A stretch of 64,000 nt of DNA, from positions 61,754 through 125,753 of the forward strand of contig DAOUFE010000027.1 in the NCBI GenBank assembly GCA_034430215.1, in the 5' to 3' direction. Below are positions 16,780 through 25,355 of the stretch, piece by piece; the stretch's first letter is position 1; every line of letters begins with the position of its first letter. This DNA comes from UBA4782 sp034430215. GTDB lineage: Bacteria; Chloroflexota; Anaerolineae; Anaerolineales; Anaerolineaceae. The notes below the pieces were generated by a model. That model saw only the letters and a program-made list of their open reading frames with translations, searched no databases and had not been told where the DNA came from. Made by a program: the position numbers and the translations under genes.

Positions 16780-17325
16780 ATGATCATTGGAAAGGAATTG
16801 CGTCTTCGAGCTATAGAGCGGAGCGATCTGCCGCGCTTCGTTCACTGGTTGAACGACCCAGAGGTCATTGAGAATTTAATCCAGCGGTCTCCCATTTCAC
16901 TTGTTCATGAAGAAGCCTGGTTTGAAGAAAATCTCAAGAAGCCAAAATCAGAGCAATCTATGGTCATTGAGACCTTGCTCGCAGATGAATGGACGCCGAT
17001 CGGTGTAATGGGACTTTTCGATTTGTATTGGCTTGCCCGTACCGCAGAGGTGGGTATTTTTATTGGCGAAAAGCAATTATGGAACCGCGGATTGGGTACA
17101 AAAGCCATGCGTTTGATGTTAAGATACGCATTCAACACATTAAACCTTAATAAAATCAAACTGCATGTATACGAAACCAACCCTCGTGCGATACAATCTT
17201 ATCGGAAAGCTGGCTTTATTGAGGAAGGACGCTTACGGAAAGAAGACTTCATCAATGGCAGATATGTAGATGTTATTTATATGGGTATCCTGCGTGATGA
17301 TTGGCAGGATAGCGATTTAGTATAA
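16780..17325 (+). CDS. GNAT acetyltransferase, RimJ/RimL type
   Basis: A 181-residue N-acetyltransferase. It begins with LRLRAIERSDLPRFVHWLND, has the acetyl-CoA loop GEKQLWNRGLGTKA (Q/RxxGxG/A-like) and the C-terminal NPRAIQSYRKAGF with Tyr, as in RimJ/RimL and SpeG-like enzymes. The target, protein N-terminus or small amine, is unknown. I prefer ATG 16780 over the TTG one codon earlier. It begins nine bases after the aspS stop and is followed by prs, so the three are probably co-transcribed. Confidence 0.88.
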   Translation: MIIGKELRLRAIERSDLPRFVHWLNDPEVIENLIQRSPISLVHEEAWFEENLKKPKSEQSMVIETLLADEWTPIGVMGLFDLYWLARTAEVGIFIGEKQLWNRGLGTKAMRLMLRYAFNTLNLNKIKLHVYETNPRAIQSYRKAGFIEEGRLRKEDFINGRYVDVIYMGILRDDWQDSDLV

Positions 17326-17341
17326 TTTTGTAGGAGAGAAG

Positions 17342-18334
17342 ATGCCGAAATCGATTGCTCGACATGAACGGATGGTGTATGGAGATATTAAACTGTATTC
17401 AGGTACTGCCCATCCGGATTTGGCAAATGAAGTTGCTACTTATCTTGGTGTTCCTCTTTGCGAACGGGATGTTATTGAATTTCCTAATGATAATCTCTTC
17501 ATTAAACTGCATAGCAGTGTGAGGGGTCAGGATTGCTACGTAATTCAAACCACATCCAGACCTGTTCATCGCAACTTAATGGAACTTCTTATCTTGATGC
17601 AGACCCTCCGGCTGGATTCTGCTTCGCGTATCACCGCCATTATTCCTTATCTTTGCTATGCACGTTCTGACAAAAAGGATCAGCCGCGTGTACCTATTAC
17701 AGCCCGATTGGTCGCTGATATGATCGAAGTAGCTGGTGCTGACAGGTATATGACCTTTGATCTGCACGCTGGTCAAATACAGGGTTTCTTCTCCATCCCA
17801 GGGGATGTGCTCTCCGGTTTCTTCCTGTTGAAAGAATATTTGAAACAGATAAAACCACAAATGAAGAATCCAGTTGTAGTGACTGCTGACCTTGGATTTG
17901 CGAAGAAAGCACGCAATTATGCCGAAGTATTGGATACTCCCATGGCATTTATTGAAAAACGCCGGATTGCCAATGATGCGAAAGCCAAAGCGCTTACCCT
18001 TATTGGTGATGTCACAAACCGTGATGTAGTCATTGTGGATGATGAAGTGGATACCGGTGGTTCCATTGTACAGGCTGTGAATCTGGTCAAGGAAATGGGA
18101 GCAAGTAATGTGTATGTTACCTTCGTCCATCCCGTTTTTTCTGCCAACTGCGTTGATCGCCTGGCTGAATTGCCTGTAAAGGAATTCATCACTACCAATA
18201 CCATTCCGATTCCGCAAGAAAAGAAAGATAAACTGCAGGACAGATTACGAATTCTTTCCATTGCACCTCTGCTCGGAGAAGTAATCCAGAGAGCAAATGA
18301 AGGTCGCAGCGTGGGAGAACTATTCAACGAATGA
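17342..18334 (+). CDS. prs: Ribose-phosphate pyrophosphokinase
   Basis: Makes PRPP from ribose 5-phosphate and ATP, feeding purine, pyrimidine, His and Trp synthesis as well as the salvage transferases in this window. At 330 residues it has family length. The DLHAGQIQGFF flexible-loop segment and the PRPP-binding motif VVIVDDEVDTGGS are clear; in bacterial enzymes the latter usually reads VDDMIDTGGT, so Glu and Val replace Met and Ile. ARSDKKDQPR supplies the ATP-binding region. AGGAG precedes ATG 17342. Confidence 0.95.
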   Translation: MPKSIARHERMVYGDIKLYSGTAHPDLANEVATYLGVPLCERDVIEFPNDNLFIKLHSSVRGQDCYVIQTTSRPVHRNLMELLILMQTLRLDSASRITAIIPYLCYARSDKKDQPRVPITARLVADMIEVAGADRYMTFDLHAGQIQGFFSIPGDVLSGFFLLKEYLKQIKPQMKNPVVVTADLGFAKKARNYAEVLDTPMAFIEKRRIANDAKAKALTLIGDVTNRDVVIVDDEVDTGGSIVQAVNLVKEMGASNVYVTFVHPVFSANCVDRLAELPVKEFITTNTIPIPQEKKDKLQDRLRILSIAPLLGEVIQRANEGRSVGELFNE

Positions 18335-18350
18335 TTCCTAAAGGTGGGGA

Positions 18351-19196
18351 ATGCCGGAATTGCCAGAAGTAGAGACTATCGCCCGCACCTTGAGCCAGGG
18401 AGTGAATGAGCTCCCTGGTTTACCCGGGTTGACGATTTCTCAGGCGGATGTTTTCTGGGAAAAGACGCTAGCAGATCCCAACCCTCAAATCTTTCAGAAA
18501 AGAATTTCCTTTCTTACGATAAGAACAATTTCTCGTCGAGGGAAATTCCTCATCATCGAGCTTCCTCCTTACTGGCTTCTGATCCATCTCCGCATGAGCG
18601 GAGACCTTCGACTCGAACCCGAAACTGCTCCTCTGCAGAAACACGACAGGATCGTCCTTCATTTCACAAATAATACAAAATTGACGTTCAATGATACGAG
18701 GAAATTTGGGAGAATGTGGTTAACAAATGTCCCGTTGAAAATACTTGATCAATTGGGACCAGAACCATTCGATAAAATGCTGGATGAAGATACTTTTTAC
18801 ACCATGATTCATTCCAGGAAAACGCAATTGAAACCCCTACTATTGGATCAATCTTTTCTGGCGGGTCTGGGTAACATCTATGCAGATGAAGCACTTTTCA
18901 TCGCCAGATTACATCCCTATACCAGGGCAAACACCCTTTCCCCTGCCCAGGCTGGGCAGTTGCTTGCAGCAATTCGTACCGTTTTGCAGGATGGAATAGA
19001 TAAAAATGGAGCAAGCATCGATTGGGTATACAGGGGTGGAGATTTTCAGAATCATTTCAATGTCTACCAACGGAATGGAAAACCCTGTCTGAATTGCGGA
19101 ACACCCATCTCTCGTGTAATAATAGGTCAACGCAGTACGCATTTTTGTCCAATGTGTCAACCAGCCCCCTTGATTGGAAAGGGAAATCATGTCTGA
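18351..19196 (+). CDS. mutM: Formamidopyrimidine-DNA glycosylase
   Basis: A 281-residue base-excision repair enzyme that removes 8-oxoguanine and formamidopyrimidines. The mature N-terminus PELPEVETIAR carries the catalytic Pro2 and Glu3; the helix-two-turns-helix region and the C-terminal zinc finger are visible, the latter as CLNCGT...CPMCQ (C-x2-C...C-x2-C). Lys and the K-R loop sit around LLDQSFLAGLGNIYADE. AGGTGGGG precedes ATG 18351. The 3' end overlaps the next gene start by eight bases. Confidence 0.96.
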   Translation: MPELPEVETIARTLSQGVNELPGLPGLTISQADVFWEKTLADPNPQIFQKRISFLTIRTISRRGKFLIIELPPYWLLIHLRMSGDLRLEPETAPLQKHDRIVLHFTNNTKLTFNDTRKFGRMWLTNVPLKILDQLGPEPFDKMLDEDTFYTMIHSRKTQLKPLLLDQSFLAGLGNIYADEALFIARLHPYTRANTLSPAQAGQLLAAIRTVLQDGIDKNGASIDWVYRGGDFQNHFNVYQRNGKPCLNCGTPISRVIIGQRSTHFCPMCQPAPLIGKGNHV

Positions 19197-19863
19197 ACTG
19201 ATCAGTCAATTGCTTTTAGCAGCCCTATTTGCCACAATTGGTTTTATTGGCGGTATTCTTACAATGGTTGCCTGGAATCACAGAAAATCAAAACCTTCTG
19301 CCCATCCCATAGAAGAAATCGATCCTGACCTTGAAGAAAGGGTTCAGGTATTCACCTCTCGAAAAGACCAAAAATTGATGGTGAAAATTGATCAGGTTCA
19401 ATTCAGTAGCGAAAACGAATTGGATTCTGATTCACGTGAGAATCTGATAGGTTTGTTTGATCAATTACAAAAATGGCTGATGATACCCGAACCTAAAACG
19501 CCGTCATCACCAGTAGTCGCAGAAAGTCAACCACACCTCACCCCTTCAACCAGCCCATATGAACTCACACCACTACAAAAAATCAGCCTTCCTCTTAACC
19601 CGAAAAAGATTGAACCCTTACCAGAAAAACCTTTACCAAAATCTCAGAGTATTGTTTCACAGATTAATGATGTACTTCAGGAAATGTTGAAAGATACGGT
19701 TTATGAAACCCAAGGAGTCCGTCTTACTGAAAATCCATACCACGGTGTAGTTGCCTGGATTGGTACAGAGCATTATGATGGGATCGAAGCAATCCCCGAC
19801 TTTGAATTGAAAGAGCTGATCCGAAAAGCGGTAAGGCGTTGGGAACAGCAATCTGAGAATTAA
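19189..19863 (+). CDS. Membrane-anchored protein of unknown function
   Basis: A 224-residue protein with one N-terminal helix (about residues 4-26), a proline-rich low-complexity middle (PSSPVVAESQPHL) and a C-terminal cytoplasmic domain of about 65 residues (VSQINDVLQEMLKDTVYETQGV). I do not recognise the family. It starts at ATG 19189 inside the end of mutM, eight bases before the mutM stop, which implies translational coupling. The next gene also lacks an assigned function. Confidence 0.7.
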   Translation: MSELISQLLLAALFATIGFIGGILTMVAWNHRKSKPSAHPIEEIDPDLEERVQVFTSRKDQKLMVKIDQVQFSSENELDSDSRENLIGLFDQLQKWLMIPEPKTPSSPVVAESQPHLTPSTSPYELTPLQKISLPLNPKKIEPLPEKPLPKSQSIVSQINDVLQEMLKDTVYETQGVRLTENPYHGVVAWIGTEHYDGIEAIPDFELKELIRKAVRRWEQQSEN

Positions 19864-19921
19864 TATAAACAAAGATGCTTGTGAAATTACTTTTCGTCAT
19901 CTGATATAGGTAGGAGAAGAA

Positions 19922-20314
19922 ATGCCATCCTCTGAAGAACGCATGCAAGTTCTCAAAATGATACAGCAAGGATTGATCTCTGCCGAACAGGGATTGCAAT
20001 TACTGACCGCGTTGGAAGAAAAACCAAAAGGTTCAGATACTGCTCAGCAACAAGAAGCATCCATTACTGGTCGGGGCGGAAGATGGTTCAGGGTTCGTGT
20101 TACTGAAATGTCAACAGGAAAAACGAGGGTGAATATTCGCATGCCGGTGAGCGTGCTTTCTGCAGGTATGAAAATGGGAGCTCGCTTTTCTCCCGAGATC
20201 GAAGGGATGGATATCGAGAAACTGATCGCCATCGTTCGTTCAGGCGAAACCGGCCAGATTGTGGATGTAATTGATCAGGAAGATGGCGAACACGTAGAAG
20301 TGTTCATTGAATGA
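19922..20314 (+). CDS. SHOCT-like domain-containing protein (YvlB/LiaX N-terminal type)
   Basis: A 130-residue soluble protein. It starts with a SHOCT-like helical pair (ERMQVLKMIQQGLISAEQGLQLLTAL), a short-helix segment found at the N-termini of many regulatory and envelope-stress proteins, then a basic beta-rich domain (WFRVRVTEMSTGKTRVNIRMP). The rest is novel to me. GTAGGAG precedes ATG 19922. It is the last plus-strand gene before the convergent NifU-like operon. Confidence 0.65.
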   Translation: MPSSEERMQVLKMIQQGLISAEQGLQLLTALEEKPKGSDTAQQQEASITGRGGRWFRVRVTEMSTGKTRVNIRMPVSVLSAGMKMGARFSPEIEGMDIEKLIAIVRSGETGQIVDVIDQEDGEHVEVFIE

Positions 20315-20372
20315 GATGTCACTTTGTGTGTAAATCTTTGGATTCCGTGTCTTCTATCCACATGGAATTATT

Positions 20373-20402
20373 AAAAAGGCTCCCATTGATATTCAACGGG
20401 AG
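20373..20402 (-). terminator. Rho-independent terminator of the cNMP-binding/NifU-like operon
   Basis: On the minus strand, CTCCC GTTGA ATA TCAAT GGGAG forms a hairpin (20402-20380) with one mismatch, followed by CCTTTTT (20379-20373). It lies 25 bases beyond the stop of the NifU-like gene. Confidence 0.75.
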
Positions 20403-20427
20403 ATCTTCATACCATTGGTAAATTTTA

Positions 20428-20679
20428 TTAGTCTACCTGTTCAACCCCTTTGATCTCAGGGAAAAATTGCCGGATGGTACCTTCTACCCACCCATGAACG
20501 GTGGTTGGAGAAAGAGGACACTCTTCACAAGCCCCGCCTAATTTGATCCTGACAAGCCCATCAATAAAGGATACAAATTCCACTGAACCACCATGATAAT
20601 GACTGATGTATGCATCTAATTGCTCGATCAACCCCTTCATTTGCTCTTCTTGTGAGTATTGATTCGCTGCATCAGTCAT
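20428..20679 (-). CDS. NifU-like Fe-S scaffold protein (C-terminal domain type)
   Basis: An 83-residue protein corresponding to the NifU C-terminal domain, which assembles [4Fe-4S] clusters and passes them to apoproteins. The conserved GGACEECPLSPTT segment provides the C-x2-C ligand pair (family form GxCxxCPxS). The start ATG 20679 overlaps the end of the cNMP-binding gene by eight bases and has GGAG a short distance upstream within that gene. No IscS or IscU gene is next to it. Confidence 0.85.
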   Translation of the reverse strand: MTDAANQYSQEEQMKGLIEQLDAYISHYHGGSVEFVSFIDGLVRIKLGGACEECPLSPTTVHGWVEGTIRQFFPEIKGVEQVD

Positions 20680-21169
20680 GTGCTTTTCTCCTTTCTCCAT
20701 CAATTTCATTATATTCCATTTCATTATTGAGCATACGGATAATATTAGCTTGGGTATTCTGATAACGATCAGCAATCGCTGCAGCCAGCCTTTCCAGAAG
20801 GATGACTCCCATATCAGGGTGTTGTAAGCACAGGCTGCGAAGCTGGCTACTGTCAATTTCAACTAATGAACTATCTACAAGAGCAATTGCAGAAGAAGTA
20901 TAGAGTTGGTGTCCCAAAACTGCTGACCAGCCAAAAATTCCATCTTTCCGAATATTTGCCACATCTATCCAGGGTTCATCATAAGGCTTATGGCGCACAA
21001 CGATCATTCCATGTATCACAATATACATAGAGGTGGCAGGATCTCCCTGTTCAAATATCACTTCTCCAGCAGAGACCTTTCTTTCTATCATCATTTCCTG
21101 GAGTAAATTGATTTGTTCAGGGGTCAATCCATGAAATAGCGTGCAAGATTCCATCCGTCGCAATGGCAT
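20672..21169 (-). CDS. Cyclic-nucleotide-binding-domain protein without HTH
   Basis: A 165-residue Crp-like cNMP-binding domain. The beta-roll is clear (GEVIFEQGDPATSMYIVIHG) and runs to a helix ending near the C-terminus, but the DNA-binding winged helix of Crp/Fnr is absent. It therefore probably acts as a ligand sensor through protein contacts rather than as a transcription factor. The usual phosphate-binding Arg region reads FGWSAVLG instead of FGE..., so cNMP affinity is uncertain. It sits in an operon with the NifU-like gene. Confidence 0.75.
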   Translation of the reverse strand: MPLRRMESCTLFHGLTPEQINLLQEMMIERKVSAGEVIFEQGDPATSMYIVIHGMIVVRHKPYDEPWIDVANIRKDGIFGWSAVLGHQLYTSSAIALVDSSLVEIDSSQLRSLCLQHPDMGVILLERLAAAIADRYQNTQANIIRMLNNEMEYNEIDGERRKAHD

Positions 21170-21266
21170 AAATCATATTAACCCTACCCTTTTTTGAATG
21201 ACAGTAACTAATTTCCTATCAGGGTTCTTTATTGTCATAATGTAACATGATTAACGTACGAACTCT

Positions 21267-22268
21267 TTATGGCGACGTTAATAATGATGAGATCACTGAA
21301 GTCACTTCTGCCTTTTCATAATCTTCAAGAATATTATGAGCGGAGTGCTTGTATGGGTGAATACCAAAGACATACCCCGCACTTTTTAATTTCTCGATTG
21401 AAGCTTGATTATTCACAGTAAGATCTTGCATCCCATAAAAATAATCCAACTGTCTGAACCGTAAATTCTTCACAGGTGTCTCATCTTGAAGCTGCCATAA
21501 AGCTCGCAGGCTTTGCAAAGGCAAAGCACGGTAACTGAAACCAATTCCAGCAGTCGAAGGATCAAGAGTATCTCCCCGAATCGGGTCTTTTCGCCGGATG
21601 GGTTTACGGAACACTGGCATCGCCATGCGAATGACAGAGCCGAATAAGGGAGAGTCAATCAGATTCTTGAATCTGAGATCTTTATCGGATGGTGCCAGAT
21701 TCGCTGCGCTTAAAACTAAATTTCGCACCGGGTATTTACTGGCTACATATAATGCCAGATTAGCTCCCGTTGAGTGACCTACTACACTTACCTCATCTGC
21801 AAAGGAGGAGAGAAATTCATATCCAGCAGCCGCATCCCTCCGCCAGTCATCTGGTTGTATCTGGTATAAAAGGCGGAAGTCATCCAATCCATATCCAGTT
21901 AAAGTAGGAGCATAGTAAGGAATATTTGCAGCTTGAAGGAGAGGAATGAGCGTATCAAATTCTTGAGGAGAGGATGAATAACCGTGCAGAAGCAAAACCG
22001 CATGAGGATAAGGCTTTTTGATCCCCCCAAAGATTCGGGCTTTCGCTTCACGATAAGTGGCTTCCTCGGGGATTGAATGAAATTGACTGATCCCTGTCTG
22101 CATAAAATGAGTATTTCGCCTTCGAAGTATCTCACGGGCGATAAACCCAACCATAGGGATACTTAAAAGTATTCCAGCCGAAATGAGCAAACCAGATTTA
22201 TGCTCCCATAAATAAGACCATGATGATTGTTCTGCTAAATTTTCGTATTCTTTTTTCGTCATTTTCAT
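21267..22268 (-). CDS. Alpha/beta hydrolase, carboxylesterase-like, membrane anchored
   Basis: A 333-residue hydrolase with an N-terminal membrane helix (about residues 28-45, LLISAGILLSIPMVGFIA). The catalytic elements are LLLHGYSSSPQEF (oxyanion), VVGHSTGAN (nucleophile Ser), FYGMQDL (acid) and KHSAHNIL (His). It resembles carboxylesterases and monoacylglycerol lipases. AAGGAGG lies just upstream of ATG 22268; ATG 22262 is another option. It is divergent from the OsmC gene with 94 bp between start codons. Confidence 0.8.
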   Translation of the reverse strand: MKMTKKEYENLAEQSSWSYLWEHKSGLLISAGILLSIPMVGFIAREILRRRNTHFMQTGISQFHSIPEEATYREAKARIFGGIKKPYPHAVLLLHGYSSSPQEFDTLIPLLQAANIPYYAPTLTGYGLDDFRLLYQIQPDDWRRDAAAGYEFLSSFADEVSVVGHSTGANLALYVASKYPVRNLVLSAANLAPSDKDLRFKNLIDSPLFGSVIRMAMPVFRKPIRRKDPIRGDTLDPSTAGIGFSYRALPLQSLRALWQLQDETPVKNLRFRQLDYFYGMQDLTVNNQASIEKLKSAGYVFGIHPYKHSAHNILEDYEKAEVTSVISSLLTSP

Positions 22269-22362
22269 TGATCCTCCTTGCGTTAATATTTTATAACATT
22301 GTCTAGATTTTTGACTTGCATGCCTTATAATTACATAGTTACTATTTTTCTGGAGGTAAATC

Positions 22363-22773
22363 ATGGAAATGACAGTCAATTTCCCAGGGGGTTCAAGAGT
22401 AGATGCGCATTTTGACACATTTACTGTTATGACAGACCAACCTGTATCTCAAGGCGGGGATGGTTCTGCGCCAACTCCTTTTGAACTGTTCCTGGCTTCT
22501 CTGTGCACCTGTGCAGGAATTTACGTTTTAGGGTTCTGTAAGCAGCGTAACCTACCAACGGAAGGTATTCGAATTGTAGAAAGAACTCACCAGGATCCTG
22601 CAACTAAACTGATATCGAATATTGAATTGGAAATTCAGGTTCCACCTGCTTTCCCAGAACAATATTATGATGCGCTCATCCGTACCGCTCAATTGTGCAA
22701 AGTAAAGAAACACCTGGAAAATCCTCCTAGTTTTCAGATATTTACAAAAGTGGTCGATTCATCAGGTTCCTAA
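22363..22773 (+). CDS. OsmC family peroxiredoxin-like protein
   Basis: A 136-residue OsmC/Ohr-family protein. The conserved APTPFELFLASLCTC-type helix carries the resolving or peroxidatic Cys region (C52 and C54), with a second Cys in AQLCKVKKHL. These proteins detoxify organic hydroperoxides or related oxidants. TGGAGG precedes ATG 22363. It faces a divergent esterase gene. Confidence 0.85.
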   Translation: MEMTVNFPGGSRVDAHFDTFTVMTDQPVSQGGDGSAPTPFELFLASLCTCAGIYVLGFCKQRNLPTEGIRIVERTHQDPATKLISNIELEIQVPPAFPEQYYDALIRTAQLCKVKKHLENPPSFQIFTKVVDSSGS

Positions 22774-22922
22774 TATTTATATCTATTGATGCAATTGAAT
22801 AAGCATTAATGTAGCTGGTAAAGAATAATTAAAAAGCTTAGATTCATTTTTCTTCAAAGCTCATTTTTTAAAAATGCAGAGATAATTTTTGTTAGCTAAT
22901 AGAATAAAATCGAGAGGTAAAT

Positions 22923-23684
22923 ATGCGAAAACCATTAGTTGCAGGGAATTGGAAAATGAACAAAACAAGCGCCCAGGCTGTAGCATTGGCGCACGAATTG
23001 CTACCTGCGATCAAAAATTTTGACCAGGTTGAAAAAGTAGTTTGTCCAACTTTCTTATCCATCCCAGCCGTTGCCAATGTTCTAAAAGACAGCCCCATCG
23101 GTGTCGGCGCGCAGGACGTCTATTTTGAAGCGTCTGGTGCACATACAGGCGAAGTATCTCCAGAAATGGTTAAAGAATTTTGCCAATATGTCATCATCGG
23201 TCATTCTGAAAGACGCGCCAGATTTGGCGATACTGATGAAATGGTCAATAAGAAGGTGAAAGCAGCTCTTGCCATTGGGTTGACAGTCATTATGTGTGTA
23301 GGCGAAACCCTGTCTGAAAATGAAGCTGGAAAAACTAAAGAGGTAGTGGATCGCCAAATGAATGAGGGGCTAAAGGGTTTGACAGCAGAACAAATGAAGA
23401 ATGTGGTCATTGCTTATGAACCCGTCTGGGCGATCGGCACAGGGCGGGCAGCCAGCGCGGATGGCGCAAATGCAGTGATCAAAGATTTCATCCGCCCACC
23501 GATGAAAGCAATGTTTGGTGATGCTGTTTCCCAGAGTGTACGTGTTCTGTATGGTGGTTCTGTTACTGGCGCCAACGCAGGTGAATTCTTCGCTCAACCT
23601 GATATCGATGGCGCGCTGGTAGGTGGCGCCAGCTTGAAACCATTGGATTTCACCGCGATCGTACAAGCAGCTTCAACCCGCTAA
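22923..23684 (+). CDS. tpiA: Triosephosphate isomerase
   Basis: A 253-residue TIM-barrel enzyme interconverting dihydroxyacetone phosphate and glyceraldehyde 3-phosphate in glycolysis and gluconeogenesis. The catalytic Lys is in AGNWKMNK, the electrophile His in IIGHSERR, and the catalytic Glu in AYEPVWAIGTG, followed by the flexible loop 6 and LYGGSVT phosphate contacts. GAGAGG precedes ATG 22923. It is followed closely by a membrane metalloprotease-like gene, not by the usual glycolytic gap-pgk genes. Confidence 0.97.
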   Translation: MRKPLVAGNWKMNKTSAQAVALAHELLPAIKNFDQVEKVVCPTFLSIPAVANVLKDSPIGVGAQDVYFEASGAHTGEVSPEMVKEFCQYVIIGHSERRARFGDTDEMVNKKVKAALAIGLTVIMCVGETLSENEAGKTKEVVDRQMNEGLKGLTAEQMKNVVIAYEPVWAIGTGRAASADGANAVIKDFIRPPMKAMFGDAVSQSVRVLYGGSVTGANAGEFFAQPDIDGALVGGASLKPLDFTAIVQAASTR

Positions 23685-23694
23685 ATCAATCAAA

Positions 23695-24429
23695 ATGGAA
23701 GGCTTAGCATGGTTGATAGGTTTTACCCTGCCATTCATGCTCGTGCAGTATTGGCTGCATCGTGAAATTCAGTATCTTTTTTTGCTTATCACCCACCGTC
23801 TGGATCTGGCGGTGGGTTTATTTTCTTTGCTCTTTTTTCCGGGTATTTTGCTTCATGAATTAAGCCATCTGGTTGTTGCCTGGTTATGCCGGGTTCGTAT
23901 CAGTCATTTTTCACTCATTCCGCATACATATCCCAATGGAAAAGTTCGACTTGGCTATGTAGAAACTGCACAGGTGGGTATTTTCCGTGATGCATTGATC
24001 GGTACTGCTCCACTAATTTCGGGTGGGATTGTTATCACAATAATTTCTTATTACGTATTAGGGTTACCTGCTTTCTTTACTGGAGATTTGAACACCTGGT
24101 GGAATGCCATTCAAGCCATTCCATCCATACCTGATTTTTGGATCTGGTTTTATCTGATATTTGCAATCAGCAGCACTATGCTACCTTCAGCTGCCGACCG
24201 TAAAGCCTGGCTGCCACTTGTGATAGGGTTAATCTTGTTGATCCTTCTCGTTTTCCTTGCAGGATTGGATGAATGGTTGATCTTCCACATAAAGCCAGTA
24301 TTACAAATATTTGTTTCTTCAATTACTGCAGTCATGGGAATTAGTTTGCTGGCACATGTCATCTTGCTCATTCCCCTGGCATTCCTGCGATTTTTACTTT
24401 ACAGGTTATTTAGAGTTGAGTTTCGATAA
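23695..24429 (+). CDS. Multi-pass membrane protein with HExxH motif
   Basis: A 244-residue integral membrane protein with about five or six hydrophobic helices. The segment FPGILLHELSHLVVAWL holds an HExxH motif (HELSH), as in M50 intramembrane zinc proteases such as S2P/SpoIVFB. The second M50 motif (NxxPxxxxDG) is not evident, so proteolytic activity is uncertain. The substrate is unknown. It begins ten bases after the tpiA stop without a clear ribosome-binding site. Confidence 0.65.
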   Translation: MEGLAWLIGFTLPFMLVQYWLHREIQYLFLLITHRLDLAVGLFSLLFFPGILLHELSHLVVAWLCRVRISHFSLIPHTYPNGKVRLGYVETAQVGIFRDALIGTAPLISGGIVITIISYYVLGLPAFFTGDLNTWWNAIQAIPSIPDFWIWFYLIFAISSTMLPSAADRKAWLPLVIGLILLILLVFLAGLDEWLIFHIKPVLQIFVSSITAVMGISLLAHVILLIPLAFLRFLLYRLFRVEFR

Positions 24430-24525
24430 TGTGATCGTTTGTATCATAAAAGATGGACATCAAAACAAATCACTATTTATGATAAAATCACATCAATATA
24501 GTAAATAATAATAATGGAGGATACT

Positions 24526-24717
24526 ATGAAAGCTGTTGTTGACGCTGACAAATGTCTTGGTTGTGGTGTTTGCGAAGGAATCGCACCAGATGTTTTTGCT
24601 TTGGGAGCTGAAGGTATTGCGACCGTGTTGGTTGACCCAGTCCCCGAAAAATTCTGGGATGATGCACGCCAGGCAGCAGGCGATTGCCCTGAAGAAGCAA
24701 TCATTATTACTGAGTAG
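24526..24717 (+). CDS. Single-cluster [4Fe-4S] ferredoxin
   Basis: A 63-residue electron carrier. The cluster ligands are CLGCGVC (C-x2-C-x2-C) and CP near the C-terminus (GDCPEEAI), the pattern of small clostridial/thermotogal-type ferredoxins with one [4Fe-4S] cluster. I start at ATG 24526 because GGAGG at 24515-24519 is its ribosome-binding site; an ATG at 24514 overlaps that site. Its partners are unknown; it is followed by a hairpin and a convergent gene. Confidence 0.9.
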   Translation: MKAVVDADKCLGCGVCEGIAPDVFALGAEGIATVLVDPVPEKFWDDARQAAGDCPEEAIIITE

Positions 24718-24741
24718 AATATTATTTTCTTACTTAAATGT

Positions 24742-24779
24742 CGATGAGGTATTTCCATTTATTTGGAGATATCTCATCG
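24742..24779. terminator. Long hairpin between convergent ferredoxin and DUF456 genes
   Basis: A 16-base stem (24742-24757 with 24764-24779) with a 6-nt loop and two G-U pairs in one orientation. No U-tract follows at once on either strand, but it lies between convergent stops, so it probably works as a bidirectional terminator. Confidence 0.5.
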
Positions 24780-24826
24780 TCGCGTATACTCTCTTTTATA
24801 GTAACGAGATACTAATTGTAAAAGAA

Positions 24827-25339
24827 TTAATTGACTACGAACGCCCAGATACACCAGAGGACGATCATTCCGATTCCCATAACGAAGCGAAATACTACTG
24901 CTGAACTGCAGCCGGTTGCCATCCCTTTTAGAGATGCCCAGGCTTGCTTTATATCTTTGATCCTGATCAACTCAACAATGAAAATACCCAATAAAGCTGC
25001 TAAAATTCCACAAAATGGTGGTAATACCAGGCTGCCTACGACACCTCCAAGGATTGCAACACCAATAGCTATCCAGGATGCTCCTGTGTCACGAGCACTT
25101 ATACCCATAAGAAAATTATCGGAAATAGAACCGATGATCATTTGAATGGTCATCACCGCAAAGATCACCCAACCCCAGGTACCAAATCCTGCGATTATTC
25201 CATACACAAGAGCTGCCACCCATATGATGGTAAGCCCTGGGATCACAACCAGAAACAGGCTGAATAATCCAAACAGCATGCTGGATAGAATGATAATGGG
25301 AAATGCGATTTGAAAAATGGCATTCCAATCAATTTGCAT
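24827..25339 (-). CDS. DUF456 family membrane protein
   Basis: A 170-residue protein with five or so hydrophobic helices and glycine-rich turns. The GxxxG-rich segments (AILGGVVGSLVLPPFCGI) match the DUF456 family, whose function is unknown. I use ATG 25339; the longer in-frame extension would overlap serS and adds no conserved sequence. It ends near the ferredoxin hairpin and is preceded at 16 bp by the serS stop, so it may be the tail of the serS transcript. Confidence 0.75.
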   Translation of the reverse strand: MQIDWNAIFQIAFPIIILSSMLFGLFSLFLVVIPGLTIIWVAALVYGIIAGFGTWGWVIFAVMTIQMIIGSISDNFLMGISARDTGASWIAIGVAILGGVVGSLVLPPFCGILAALLGIFIVELIRIKDIKQAWASLKGMATGCSSAVVFRFVMGIGMIVLWCIWAFVVN

Positions 25340-25355
25340 GAAAGTTTCACAAACC

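Noticed and set aside
17576..18217. A 213-codon minus-strand open frame within prs.
   Set aside because: It lies antisense to a well-conserved prs gene and encodes a His/Arg/Ile-rich product without family signs.
22311..22331. TTGACT and TATAAT upstream of the OsmC gene.
   Set aside because: The spacer is only 9 bp, so they do not form one promoter.
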